From the NCBI GenBank assembly GCA_947184155.2, contig CAMXCT020002646.1:124001-188000 (forward strand): DNA of 64,000 nucleotides. Direction: 5' to 3'. Both the position numbers and the translations under genes were made by a program. A model generated the notes under the pieces. That model made no database searches. It was not told the origin of the DNA and saw nothing but the letters and a program-made list of their open reading frames with translations. Source of the DNA: Cladocopium goreaui. Its lineage: Eukaryota; Sar; Dinophyceae; Suessiales; Symbiodiniaceae. Each line of letters opens with the position of its first letter. The first letter of the stretch is position 1. Below, piece by piece: positions 11,150-22,420 of the stretch.

Positions 11150-13640
11150 CACATGTACAATGGAATGCATTCTGGTTGTTCCTCTCTGAAATCATGATAG
11201 AATTAATAAAATATAGTTGTGCCATGTTACGTCAAAGAACATAGGTATAAAGATAAGTATTGTATTTCTATACTTACATTACATATCCCCAGGACACATA
11301 CATACGTGCATATCGATATAACACTCACGATCTACCGCTTCACTACGCTCTATGTGTATATATATATATCACAGCACACGGTTTATCGCTATATCTTGTA
11401 TTGGGTCTGTCTATACTATTCGCATCCATAGATATCTTCTTGCTCGATGTATTTAGATTGCCCCAGTCGTCTCAGCAGGAACGCCAGTTATTTGTTAGTC
11501 AGTTGCTACATTTTATACATTGCGTCTTCACTCCTCGGTGATTTTGTAGTAAAGATAGTAAAGCAATATCCCATTACTAGGTAGTGACAGCGGCAGTTCC
11601 AAGGATGCGCTTCCGGACCATGGTGTTTAGGTGTCGCGAAGCCCCACCTTTGGAAGCTCGACTGCTACTTATGAAGGGCAAAGCGATTGCCCAAAGCACC
11701 GCCATACAGGGAACTGATCCAGAACCAAACCGAAATTTTCCGGTGCTATTCTCTCTCTCTCACACACATCCCTATACTCCCCTCACATCCCTACGCTCCC
11801 CACCTTTTTTTCTTTTCTTCATATCCCTAGTCTCTGACATTCCCGCTTCTGGACATCTCTATTCTCTTCACACTCCTAGTCTATCCAACCGTAATCCCTG
11901 TAGAAATTTAATGTCCGTATAACAGTGCGTAGATTTTGAAAATTCCTTTGGCAATTTCCACCTGTCGTTTTTGAAAACGTCAATCGCACTAGCCCCAGCA
12001 AACGGCAGTGGCACTGGTTACGAGGGCGCGTTCCCTCTGGAGATCATTTTCGGAAAGGGAAGGTATAATGAAAATGGAATGAAAGCATCCCACTATAGCA
12101 GTATCTACCCATCTATAATGTAAATATGTGATATATATATATATATTATGCATATGATTCATGTATGTATGTATATATATATATTTATATTTACGCATTT
12201 CCACCATGCAGGCACGCTGTCCCTTAAAGTTCAGTTGCGTCACCGTGAAGCAACCACTGTGGGTTTTACCCATTTCCGACCGGTCGAGATGCGTGGTTCT
12301 GTGTAGAATTCCTTCAGTTGTAGCAGCCTGGGTAAAATTGCAGCCAACTCAGTCAACACGAGTGAATTATGGATATAGGTGAATTTACGCCTGACAAAGG
12401 TATTTTGATGATCAAAACAGATTGTCTCATACAGTTTTGACGCCCCAATGCTGTGTGATTGCCTGACGACTGCAACTCTGTAGGCAACTATGACTATGCT
12501 GCGCAAATTTATGCTAGATCGAAGCTTGAACCAAAATGAAACGAAACAATTGAATTTAGGGGAATACACTTGCGCCCGTCTACCAACAATTAACCGTGCC
12601 ACATGGGGGAAAAAAATGATGTCCAAAGTAATCAACGCGCTGGTGTTCGTAGCATGCATTGCTCATGCGCGTACTTCGTTTGATCCCCGCCCGGTCACTT
12701 CGCCACTGTGAAACCACCACGAGGATGACCAAACTCACCACGGACCATGGACCAGTCCAAGCCAGTTTACACCATTTGCGACACGCGTTCACCAGAGTTT
12801 CGACAAAATGAATGTCCCTGTTTTCAGCCGCGCGGCTGCGATAGCGCGTTTCTGGCTGTTACCTGCTTGCTTTGTCCTGTCTGATTCGTTTCCCAGCGTT
12901 ATAGGGGTTCGTGTCTGCTTGGTAACGCGTTTCTTGCCTTCGCGTGTCTGTTCTGTCCTTTCCGACCCCTTTCAATGTGGAAGTTTCGACCAAAAAACGA
13001 AAATGGATGTAAGAAAAGATGAAGTCAAATGGTGGTTGATATGCCACTGACAGGAAAGGAGGGAAACCATGCAGAACTGAGTGAATTAACCGGTGACCCA
13101 GTGAACCAGAGAACTATTGAATGGAACATCCTCATTGTTTATGTTGCCAACACCAAAAATAAAAGTAATGCTTCGAGACTTTCTTCAGAGTGGAAAGTTG
13201 TGAGTAAGTCGACCTCGGGTTGTTTCTGATTTCGGCGGCGCGATCATGATTTGTCAACGGCTGACCGGAAAAATATACCCTGCATAACACATTCGGTTCT
13301 GCTGTATATATGGTCGCACGCATGCCACTGGTTTCCATAATATGGTTTCGAAAAATTAAACAATTGTAAAATTCAAACCCTGCTTTGTTTCTCCTATAGA
13401 AAAACAATTTTCCCTTTAGTCTAAATAAGGTCACGATCTTTGTGCCAAAGAGCTGTGACCTATATAATATTTTGAGGACTTTGGAGACTTCCGTTCCAAG
13501 ACAACTCTGGTGACGTTAGAAACACCACCAGGGCACACCATGTGCCCAACCATGTCCAACTGTTTTAAGCCAAACCAAAAATGTTGTCAGTCAAGCCTAA
13601 CCAAGCTGGTCCAAGCTGTCATGTGTCACATTGCGTCACA
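11150..13640. other. Stretch without a supportable gene
   Basis: Short open frames occur on both strands, for example at 11590-11730, where each strand reads plausibly (minus GGASRHLNTMVRKRILG; plus CREAPPLEARLLLMKGKA). Pyrimidine-rich tracts run from 11750 to 11830. AT microsatellites lie at 11360-11368, 12133-12147 and 12172-12184. I found no splice-bounded exon chain. Missing 3' exons of the eIF4E-like gene should lie here. Confidence 0.3.
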
Positions 13641-13650
13641 CTGTGTCAAC

Positions 13651-14489
13651 CATGTCCTGCCAGGCCGGCGAGATACCCTTCTTGAAGAGCGCATAGTACT
13701 CGAATTGCGACGGGCTGTATGCAAAGTGATGCAGGCACCAAAAGTCCTGGATCAGTGATGAGGATAGCATCAGGGATTGCCACAAGACAATCATTTCTTA
13801 ACAATATCCGGGATTCCATGAGCTGCTCAAACTTCGACCTAATTTGTGGAAGGGTCAGAAAGAATGCGGGCTCTTATTGTTCCTGTCAAAAAGCTGTCTG
13901 AACACTCTCAAGCGACAAGCCCAACCTGTCGACCCCTGAGAACTCCTCCACTGTGCTAAAGCTATGGACTTTTCGCAGGTTCTCACCCCATGCCTCGTCC
14001 TGGCGCAATAATATTAGTGTGTAAGACTGGGGGAATGGAAGGGTTTTTGCTGGTTACATGTGGCTACGTCGTTCACTGACTCCAAATCCTATCCTATCAT
14101 TCCATGGTATCATCCTATCCTATCAACGCATATCAACACTAAGAAGTTCCATACATTCTTTGTCACCGCTAAGATGGTCAACTGGAAATTCCTTAATGCC
14201 TCGGTTTTTCCGCCCCACCTTCTGGTTTTGTAACCACAGACACCTTCAAAACCGAGCCGTTCTGTGTCAACTTTGTCAAGCACTCAACTTTCTTGGCAAC
14301 CCACGGCAATGATCATCGACCCATCAAACCATCTCCTAGGATGGGTACATGAGATCCATCTCTCTGTCATGTACCCATCCTAAGATCTCAACATGGTCCA
14401 TCTTAGCTGCGTCGTGAACCAAGCAGAATCTAAGGCAACCGCCACGTGTGTTGCAAGTCGTGCTTTGCAGAGCTGGTCACTTCTGCCAT
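13651..14489 (-). CDS. eIF4E-like mRNA cap-binding protein, partial
   Basis: This is a translation initiation factor 4E family protein, which binds the mRNA cap in the cytoplasm. The first exon (14489 to about 14436) reads MAEVTSSAKHDLQHTWRL, matching the family start H-x-L-x-x-x-W. The next exon, 13999-13946 (exactly 18 codons), reads DEAWGENLRKVHSFSTVE, and 13746-13651 (exactly 32 codons) reads DFWCLHHFAYSPSQFEYY, ALFKKGISPAWQDM. Joined in phase 0 they give the family hallmark TVEDFW, and the YALFKKGIxPxWxD block is diagnostic. The first junction uses a GA donor. The exon with the first cap-stacking tryptophan region and the C-terminal exons (GGKW block) were not found. Dinoflagellates carry many eIF4E paralogues; the clade cannot be told. 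Confidence 0.7.
14337..14382. repeat. Perfect 16-bp hairpin
   Basis: TAGGATGGGTACATGA (14337-14352) and its exact reverse complement (14367-14382) are separated by 14 nt. The hairpin lies in the presumed first intron of the eIF4E-like gene. Confidence 0.8.
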
Positions 14490-14499
14490 TGCCTGCCGT

Positions 14500-15030
14500 G
14501 CGCCGTTAGCGCGAGTGATGATTTTCTTCCTCTCTTGAACACTTGAAAAACATGGAGCCGCTGCCAGACCTGACCTCAGCACTAGATCACAGTCCCAGGC
14601 GTTCTGTGGGCTTGAGCAAGGGGCAAGGAAACTCGCGGTGGTTGGACTCTCTTATCAGGGCCGATGGGTGCTGGTTTCGAAAAGACGGACCATATTTCTT
14701 CACAGCTGCTTGCCTTCGGGCTTGTGAGGAACCCATGAATGAATTTCAAATATGTTCATCATCTCCCACCCCAGTTTGAGAACACATTTGAAATTCATGG
14801 CATTCATGGCTGCACGTCGGTGACAACCCAAGTTTTACTTCAGCTACGAACACGCAAACGGTTTCACTGTTTCCACGGGTTCACAAGCGTCATACCAAAA
14901 AATCATGTTTCGGCGCTTTTTGATCACTTTGCTCACCAGCAGTCGTTGTATTGAGACTTTTGAGAACGCCATGTGCGTGTACAATAGGCTTATGAGATAC
15001 TTTGGCAGCCAGAGATTGGAAAATCCTTTA
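14500..15030. other. Open on both strands, unresolved
   Basis: A plus frame (14543-14779) and opposing minus frames are both open between 14540 and 14740. I see no diagnostic motif. The sequence to 15030 grades into the T-rich repeat block. Confidence 0.2.
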
Positions 15031-16062
15031 AAGGTTTTTTATCTTTTTTTATCCTATTTGAATTTTCTGGGATATCCTTTTTTTATCTTTTTTTAATCCT
15101 CCTTCATTTTGGTGTTTTTTTTGTTTATCCTTTTTTCATCATTTGTTTATCCATTTTTTAATATCCTTGATTTTGGTGTTTTTTTGGTTTGTCATTTTCT
15201 TAATCAATTTTTTATCATGGTTTTATCCTGTTTTTATCCTCCTAGCAGCAAAATGGATCAAAATTGGCTTCCCCAGGTACAAAAGGCAAAGAGCTGAGGA
15301 AAAGTGTAGGGTTTTATCCTTTTTTTTATCTTTTTTTTATCCTTTGTTTATCATTTGTTTATCATGTTTTTATCCTCCTAGCTGCAAAATGGATCAACAT
15401 TGGCTTCCCCAGGTACAAAAGGCAAAGGGCTGAGGAAAAGTGTAGGGTTTTATCCTTTGTTTATCCTTTTTTTATCTTTTGTTTATCCTTTTTTTTATCC
15501 TCCTAGCTGCAAAATGGATCAAAATTGGCTTCTCTAGGTACAAAAGGCAAAGGGCTGAGGAAAAGTGTAGGATGTTATCCTTTTTTTAATCCTTTTTTTA
15601 TCATTTGTTTATCCTTTTTTTAACCTCCTAGCTGCAAAATGGATCAAAATTATTGGCTTCTCCAGGTACAAAACGCAAAGGGCTGATGAAAAGTGTAGGG
15701 TTTTATCCTTTTTTATCCTTTTTTTATCCTCCTAGCTGCAAAATGGACCAAAATTGGCTTCTTACTACTTCCTACTACTAAGAACTAATAACCAGTACTA
15801 ATTACTACTAAGTACTACTAACTAGGAGGATAAAAACAAGGACAAAACAATTATAAAAAAAAAATATCCAAAATTGATGAAAGTTCAAATGAGGATTAAA
15901 AAAGGATATCCAGGTCAAGGACAAACGGATAAACAAAATGATAAAACATGATTAAACAAATGATAAAACAATGATATACAAAATTGAGGAAAAATCAGGG
16001 GAGGATAAAAAAAGGATATCCAGGTCAAGGGCAAAAGGATAAAAAAAGGATAAAAAAACCTT
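15030..16062. repeat. Tandem repeat with T-rich spacers, then inverted A-rich half
   Basis: Five copies of a unit GCAAAATGGATCAAAATTGG...GGTACAAAAGGCAAAG...GAAAAGTGTAGGG start at 15247, 15384, 15509, 15634 and 15738 (spacing 137, 125, 125 and 104). They are joined by TTTATCC runs. From 15824 to 16062 the opposite polarity appears (AGGAGGATAAAAA, GGATATCCAGGTCAAGG twice), so the block as a whole is an imperfect inverted repeat. The translated frames are low complexity and not genes. Confidence 0.85.
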
Positions 16063-16689
16063 TAATTCTGACCCCATTCTGTGGCTCAAAGATTCTCATA
16101 ACAATAGGCAATGCTTCGGCCGTGGGTTGAAGCTGCGCCATTGGGGTCTCCTTGGGATTCCGCAATTACCTTGTTTCAGCTGCTTTGGCTTGATCCAGAT
16201 TCTTCACCTCAGCGTTGCGCATCGTTGAGTTGGAGATGGTTGGACATGATGCAATGAATCGTATATGGAGATGATGCGGTGGAGATGATACGGTGGCAAC
16301 TGCAGAAAAAAAACCTGGCACCGTGCAATTTGCATAGTTCGATATATTTTGTGTGTTTGACCGCGGCAACCACCCGGGCGCCCAGCTGCTTGCTTCATTT
16401 TCAGGGGCTGGATTGTTCAGGTCTCAGGTATCCACCTCCGTACAAGGGACATCCACCATGGAATGGTTCCTTCAGCCAACGACGAAAACCGGTTTTGGCA
16501 AGCAACAATAAGCCCAAAGAAAATCCCCAACAGCACATGATATTTCATAGCAAGACAATGTTTACCTTCGAACCACAAACTTGCTGTCATCTCAAAGCAT
16601 GTTCTCCTTGTATATGCTTGGGAACCTGGGATCCTGACTTGTGGACCGTTTCTCCAGATATCTTACTTTGGAACCTAGGAACCTGAAGA

Positions 16690-16970
16690 ATTAGAACCGT
16701 GCGCAATGCCCAGGTTTTCAAAGCCAGGTTCCAAGGTTTTTCAAGTAACATTCCAAACTTCCGCGGCAAGATTTTCAAGTTCTCAATTAAGTAAGGTTTC
16801 CAAGCTTCCGGATCAGGTTCTTCAGATAAGTTCCAAGGTTCTCAACAAAGGTTTCCAAGTTCCCAGAGAAGGTGAAAACAGGTTCCAAGGTTCTCAAGCA
16901 GGATTCCCAAGTCGAAATAAAGTTCAGAAGTCAGGTTGCTCCACGTAGGATTCCCAAGTCAGGGGGTTTG
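16690..16970. repeat. Degenerate GGTTCCAAGGTTCTCAAG minisatellite
   Basis: Irregular units built on GGTTCCAAGG, GTTCTCAAG and GATTCCCAAGTC recur about ten times. Frames across it are repetitive and unlike proteins. The region 16070-16690 shows no convincing gene. Confidence 0.65.
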
Positions 16971-17276
16971 CATTATGGCGAAGGATCTGGAATGAAAATT
17001 GATGTGAATTAATGAGGTGCTTGTCTTGGTGTATGTGAGGTGATCAAGACAAGAGAGTTGAGGGGGTGCACAAAGCCGACGGAGACGTGTGGTATACCAC
17101 TGGTATCGAACGTTATTCCAGTGAGTATTTTTCAATGAATAGGTGAATGAATGTCGGCATACCTCTACATCGGCTGCTTTTACCATTGCTTCCAGGCAGG
17201 CTGCATTCCGCACACTATAATATTAGGGAAGTGTTCGAAGGCATTCACAGATGGGTATTGACAGCAGACTAAGCGC

Positions 17277-17420
17277 TTAGGGTCGCTTCCCAGGCCTGTC
17301 TGCAGATGGCCTTATTATAGGTGATGACGATTGCATGGCGGAGGCGACTTCTTCGCCAAACTGACCTGAGAGCAGTGCAAGTCGCTCGGGGTCGATGCGG
17401 GTGCTATCAAATAGGGTATG
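17277..17420 (-). CDS. Possible 3'-terminal exon of the RdRP-like gene
   Basis: The minus frame reads FDSTRIDPERLALLSGQFGE, then EVASAMQSSSPIIRPSADRP and a stop at about 17277. It looks protein-like and follows the RdRP-like exons on the same strand, but the linkage is inferred only from order. The region 17440-17780 is open on both strands and stays unresolved. Confidence 0.4.
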   Translation of the reverse strand, partial: HTLFDSTRIDPERLALLSGQFGEEVASAMQSSSPIIRPSADRPGKRP

Positions 17421-17954
17421 GTTTGACATATATTGTCTTAGATTGAGACATCATTGCCATTCGACATTGAAGCGACAAAGGGGAAACAGCCCCGCAAATG
17501 ACAGGATGGGACTTGCCGACACAATGAACGACGATGAGCACTTACACGAGATCCCTTTGTGTCCCGCAACTGGAGTCCAGTCCACAGCGGACGGGGCCCC
17601 GGGCGGTGTTGGGATCAGGGCAGGGCAGACCTCAGGAATCCGATTGTGAGCGTGGAGGCGGCGCTTGTGAAAAAGGCACGTGACAAGAAATCTTGCGTGT
17701 CAATATGCTGTGGACTACTGCAAATGGAACGCGGAGCACGGGTCATTTTTCGACGAGCGATATTGCGAGAAAATTGAAGCATGCAGTGATGCAGCGGTTG
17801 TCAATAGATTTCCAACCTCTGAACTCTGAACACTGCAGTGATACATATATATATATATATAGCTTCTAAAGCAAGATGGTCAATTGCGAGATATTGCACG
17901 TAGTTTGGCGTATGAAGTAATGAACGAGACTTGATTGAATGTGGCTGATATCAA

Positions 17955-19319
17955 TCACATCTGAATCATTTGGATTGAATTGCAGCTGCCCTGGCTCAGT
18001 AGAGGTATTGTTTCCACTACATTAACTTCCTTCGGCTTGGACCGAGAAAAGGTCTGTGCCACATGAATTAACGCGTCCAAATTTCCGACCTGCACGGACG
18101 ATCGGAGATTTGGAACGCTGGCCAAGTGGTGGAACAAGACACCGGCGACTTCGTCCAGCGCCATATGCTCCAAAGGATCCGCAAGGCCATTCATGCACTT
18201 GGGGTGAAACATGCGGTCACGGATGGCGTGACCGGCAGCGGCTGACAAGGTGACTTTATTCAAAGGAAGCCAAGCCTTGCCTAGTGGAATTCGGGGCAGG
18301 AGGGCGTGCAGTGCAATGTGCGCTTCTTTATGGACACGCCCTAATTTGAATGCTTCCCGGATCCGCTGAGTAGAGCGTGGTGACTGGATCGTCAAACCTG
18401 CCTCTCTCAGCAGCCGGCGCCCCAATTGAATTATGGATTTGGCGTCCACCTTTTTGGGCGCGTCGTAAGCCTTCTCGGCAGCGACGGCCAGGCGGACGCA
18501 ATGAATTAAGGCCGCGTCCCGTTCGGGATCCGATGCATCAAAAACTTGTTGCTGGGCTCTCTCTGCCAATGCAGTGAGGAGCCCTCGGATTTGCGGCGTT
18601 GGAACATGCAAACAATGCTCTCGATATTGCATTATGCTGCGCAACCGGGTCGGGCTGGATTTCTCCACAAGACCCTCCACATGCGCTCGAGCAGCATTGA
18701 ATTTGGGCACTTCCGTGCCACTGGGCGTGAAATCAAGGAACTTAAGGAGGATGGGGTTGGATGTGAACTTTTAAAAGGTCCCCATCGTAATCGCCACCCC
18801 CTAGTGAAACACAGCCGGAGCCGATTGTCGTGCAGATGCAACAGTTGTCAGGGACAAACCAGGCGTGCTCGGGAAGAGGGCAGGCTTCCCAAACCTGGAT
18901 GTCCGACGGTTGCATCACGGGAAACCGCCACACGGCGAATTGGCCAACCCAGCACTCACCATTGACGATGATGTGGCACTGGTTGGCCTGGCGCGGTTGC
19001 AAGCGGGGCTTCAAGCAAGCTAGTGACATGGCCATGTGTCCGTTTGAATGTCTCTGCATGAACGTTTCAGGGTGATGGTGAATCAAGAAGCCTTTCATGT
19101 TTGAGATGTGACAGCTCCATGACATCGGCCGGCCTTCAAAGTATACCCAAGGGTCGGCGACTGCAAAGCCCGTGCCGCTTGGCCCGCAAATGGGCGCTTG
19201 CGGCCGTTTGGTGTAGGCAGTGCAGCCGCCGTTATATCGGCGCCGACCAGCGAGGTAGCTGGATTTTGTACCTGACAGGTTGCACGCAGCGAAAGTCACG
19301 AAGGGGTTGACAATCGACT
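17955..19319 (-). pseudogene. Cellular RNA-dependent RNA polymerase-like (DYDGD), frameshifted
   Basis: This resembles the eukaryotic RNA-silencing polymerase family (QDE-1/RDR), which makes double-stranded RNA from single-stranded templates. The minus segment 19319-18766 contains WRFPVMQPSDIQVWE, like the R-x-P-x-x-x-P-x-D-I block upstream of the active site. It then has GGGDYDGDLLKV, the three-aspartate metal-binding motif of the double-psi barrel. Just after LLKV the frame stops. The reading resumes one base over (extra base near 18765) as NPILLKFLDFTPSG and continues openly to 17955, with a helical tail (ALIHCVRLAVAAEKAYDAPK). So one base appears inserted, or there is a sequence error. 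The exon begins after an acceptor near 19320, and a family-3 element (19377-19840) lies directly upstream. The N-terminal part is uncertain. The Asp triad is intact. Confidence 0.65.
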
Positions 19320-19376
19320 CTGTGGCATCGTATCATCGAGAAGATGTTTTTTTTCTTTGACGTGCTCGCTTTACTT

Positions 19377-19840
19377 TTACTTAATAATAAAAACTAGTTT
19401 TTCCGATCTCAAAATCAATTAAATTTCTTTATATAACGCAATCAAAATATTGCCAAAAATTGGATTTCGAAGCTTCCCCCTAATACCCTTAATAACATAA
19501 AAACTATTTTTCCGATCTCAAAATCAATTAAATTTCTTTATGTAACGGAATTAAAATATTGCCAAAAATTGGATTTCGAAGCTTCCCCCAAATACTAAAT
19601 TAAAAACTTTAATATAAAAAACTAAAAAACAATCGGACGGACCCTAATAATAAACACCCCGGGGTGAACTAGTTTTTAGTATTAGGGGGGAAAACCCACA
19701 AATGGTAGCTTGATTTTTAATTTGTTTCCTAAAGTGGATCAAATAAAAGTCAAATTGGCCAATCTGAAATTTTCCAAAATTGGAGATGGACACTAGTTTT
19801 TAGTATTTGGGCGGGGTTTAGTAATAGGAGGAAGGGATTA
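19377..19840. repeat. Family-3 element, left end truncated
   Basis: The right end GTAATAGGAGGAAGGGATTA matches the family terminus. Two direct copies of the core (TTTTTCCGATCTCAAAATCA ... TTGGATTTCGAAGCTTCCCC) occupy about 19398-19482 and 19507-19588. The left terminus is missing. The element lies 58 bp upstream of the RdRP-like exon. The sequence 19.84-20.27 kb is AT-rich and gene-free. Confidence 0.8.
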
Positions 19841-20375
19841 GTATCTTGCTCATCTGCAAATCATATAGAGTACTCTGCACGTATTCTATTCCTATCCATC
19901 CTGCAAGGGATTGATACAATCCAAATCTTTGAGGACATTCTGAACTTCATCTATCTAAGAATCTATAGGATTCTATATTATAGTATATCTAGATAAATAA
20001 TGATAAATAATATTAGCACTAATTAATCTGCAATAAGGCTATCTTTAAGTCTTGGGATTGTTACCCTAAACCTAACCATCATACCAGTGAAGTAGCAATG
20101 AGGTCGTTATAAGTTATCCAGCAACTATGTTTGTCCAAGAGTGGAGACCTCATTTTATTGCTATCAAACAATGGGAAAACAACAACATACAAACACTAAG
20201 TCTAAGACGTAGGACTCCGTAGGATCATTCTCAACGGTCGGGCTATGTAGAAAGGATCACAGAGTGATCTTTCATGATCTTTCCCTATTTGATGTTTGTT
20301 GCAGATTGTTGCAGTAATTTCTCATGTTGTCACACGGCCATTCGAACGGTGCTTCCCCCCACAAAACGACCTGAC

Positions 20376-20518
20376 ACCGCCGCCGAAAGCGATCGTCCCC
20401 GGCCTTGACAACCACGCGGTTGGTTCGGCCCGTCCCAATGGTCGCTGACCGGTGAAGACCCACAAAGTCGCAGGCGGCATCCAGGAAAATTGCGAGCGAC
20501 ACGCAGAGTACGGCACCT
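20376..20518 (-). CDS. Minus exon, unrecognised
   Basis: Bounded by an acceptor (TTCGACTCAG) and a GT donor (TGTCAG|GTCG), the frame reads GAVLCVSLAIFLDAACDF and then HRSATIGTGRTNRVVVKAGD, DRFRRRCQ. It has one hydrophobic helix and a basic end. It could be an upstream exon of the RdRP-like gene, but I see no family signature. Confidence 0.4.
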
Positions 20519-20905
20519 GAGTCGAAAATCATGGAAAATCCATGTTTTTTTTGTTTTATGATCGAACACCAGCAGAAATTGAGATTTCACCAACAAGAAT
20601 GAGGACTAAGGAACTACAATTGAACTCTTTCACAGTAACATGAGGAAATTTCTGATGGTTTTTCCAAATGTTTTTCTAAAAACCGAAGATTTGGGAAACA
20701 AACTGCTCCAAGAGCCTGAACGATGATGTCGAGACAGCTGTTACGGCTGTCTTCCTGAAATCATTCACAGCTGTGACATAAATAGTACTAATACAATATT
20801 TTGTATAGTACTAATATAAATAATTACATACATATAGTAAGTACTAAAATATATTTAATATACTATTTATTTTATTTCTATGAATATATGGAACAATCCC
20901 CTTTG

Positions 20906-20984
20906 GTTCGATGACTTTCCCATCCGAATTGAGCCAGGATTCTTCGTACAGCACAGCGCCTGGCTGCCATGGCGACGGCTTTCA
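20906..20984 (-). CDS. Minus exon, unrecognised
   Basis: The frame reads WQPGAVLYEESWLNSDGKVI and then EPKG, with protein-like composition. It lies in the same minus series as the exons at 20.4 and 21.4 kb. The acceptor is unsure because a stop lies just upstream in this frame. Confidence 0.4.
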
Positions 20985-21332
20985 CCAAGAATCTGAAGAC
21001 AGGATTCTTCGCGACGTTTTGAGTCGTCCCTGATCCATTTTACAATACTTAGAATACTTGGACTCTTCGTGTCTTCTTCTGTTGTGTCCAAGGGTGTCAA
21101 ACCTCATTATACTGTGGACCATCAGCAAACTTTCCTTGATCCAGCACAGTTCAGGGCCAAGTCTGATGCTGAGCAACCCCTGCGACAAAGATAGGATTGT
21201 CCGAAAACAGGGACATCACCATGAATTACCCAACATTTCGTGAGAAAATGTTTATTCTTGATTGTTCTTTTGGACGTGGGGTAAAAAAGAATCACTCCAT
21301 AGACAATCCCAGCACTGCCAGCGATACCTTTT

Positions 21333-21425
21333 CTGCGTGAAACTGCACCTCTGCGGTGCGCTGTACTCGGTCTTTATATTCGACAAAGATTGATAACGGT
21401 TTCCCAAGATCGAGCGCTTGCCTTC
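21333..21425 (-). CDS. Minus exon, unrecognised
   Basis: After an acceptor (CCCTCGAAG|G) the frame reads QALDLGKPLSIFVEYKDRVQ and then RTAEVQFHAEK, ending at a GT donor (AAAAG|GTATCG). Both boundaries are good and the amino-acid mix is strongly coding. No family is recognised. Possibly an N-terminal exon of the RdRP-like gene. Confidence 0.5.
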
Positions 21426-21610
21426 GAGGGATATGGCCGTTATATGTTTGGAACATGCAGAAGACATTCAACTAAAACAAGTATCTTGATGTGACTTAGC
21501 ATGGTTTAAATTAAAGAAAACAGTATATGGTGAATTAATTTATCACATACGATTCTATATAATTCTATATGTGTAGATGGTGCATGTCTGCTTTGTTTTG
21601 TCAGGATACC

Positions 21611-21738
21611 TTGTCTTCCAGCATTCCTTAGCAAGTGCACATCGTGCAATGTGCAAGTCACCAGACTCAAGCTGTCCTCTGCCGGCTTTGCATGCAGAGA
21701 GTGCCAAGGCCATGCTGCCATGCTGAACACTCAGAAGG
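21611..21738 (-). CDS. Minus exon, unrecognised
   Basis: Between TTCTGAG and ACAAG|GTATCC the frame reads VQHGSMALALSACKAGRGQL and then ESGDLHIARCALAKECWKTR. It is helical, with three cysteines. Same strand and spacing style as the neighbouring exons. Confidence 0.45.
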
Positions 21739-21756
21739 TGAAAAACACAAAAGGAT

Positions 21757-21912
21757 GTTTTATGGCTTCCATTCATCAATGAAACATAATCAACAATAAT
21801 GGCTATGATATATATTTATGTTGTTGATTTATGGGTTCCAATAGCCATAATTGATGAATGGAACAACAATAATCAACAATAGCCATAATTTATGGCTTCC
21901 ATTCATCAATGT
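21757..21912. repeat. Nested inverted repeat
   Basis: TTATGGCTTCCATTCATCAATG occurs at about 21762 and again at about 21890. Between them is the opposite-sense copy (AGCCATAATTGATGAATGGAAC). Arms can pair in two ways. No coding capacity. Confidence 0.75.
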
Positions 21913-22314
21913 GTTCAGCACTTCTGCATGGGTGACGAATAAAATTCTCTCACCACTCATCATCACCTCCACCAAACCTCAAGTAGCAAGTTCGGATAGG
22001 CATATCGTGTTCAAACAGGAATAGAACTGCTCTAGGTCCTTGAGATGACATGGTCGAGGAGCGTTTCACAGTCACTCTGTTTACATAAGGACATAGGCGC
22101 CGGAACTTTTGATTGGTTTTGGGTTGAATGGCAAGAACAAGGCATCAAGTGTATTTTTAGTATTATCATCAGTTTGTTTAACTTTCTATTTTGCTATTAA
22201 AATATATTAAAATGGTGATTTTAACATTTTCATAGTTATGTCAGTTTACGAGAGGGTAAACACTTTGGGGGAAGTTAAATTCTGCCTGTGTCTGCCAAGA
22301 AAATCCAGAGTTTC

Positions 22315-22420
22315 TACCTGCATACAGCGGACGGATTCGCAAGCACGGTCGGGACATCCAGTGTACGTATCCAAGCACGGCAGGATATCCCATTTCTGTT
22401 GCTCTTACGACATCTTGAAA
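22315..22420 (-). CDS. Possible minus exon with GT donor
   Basis: Two minus frames are open up to the donor GTATGCAG|GTAGAAAC. One reads NGISCRAWIRTLDVPTVLAN and the other ATEMGYPAVLGYVHWM. I cannot decide the frame. The stretch 22.5-22.98 kb shows no gene. Confidence 0.25.

Noticed and set aside
12490..12711. Small secreted protein (MMSKVINALVFVACIAHA-like start)
   Set aside because: The signal-like stretch is short, the same DNA is open on the minus strand, and there are no splice or homology cues.
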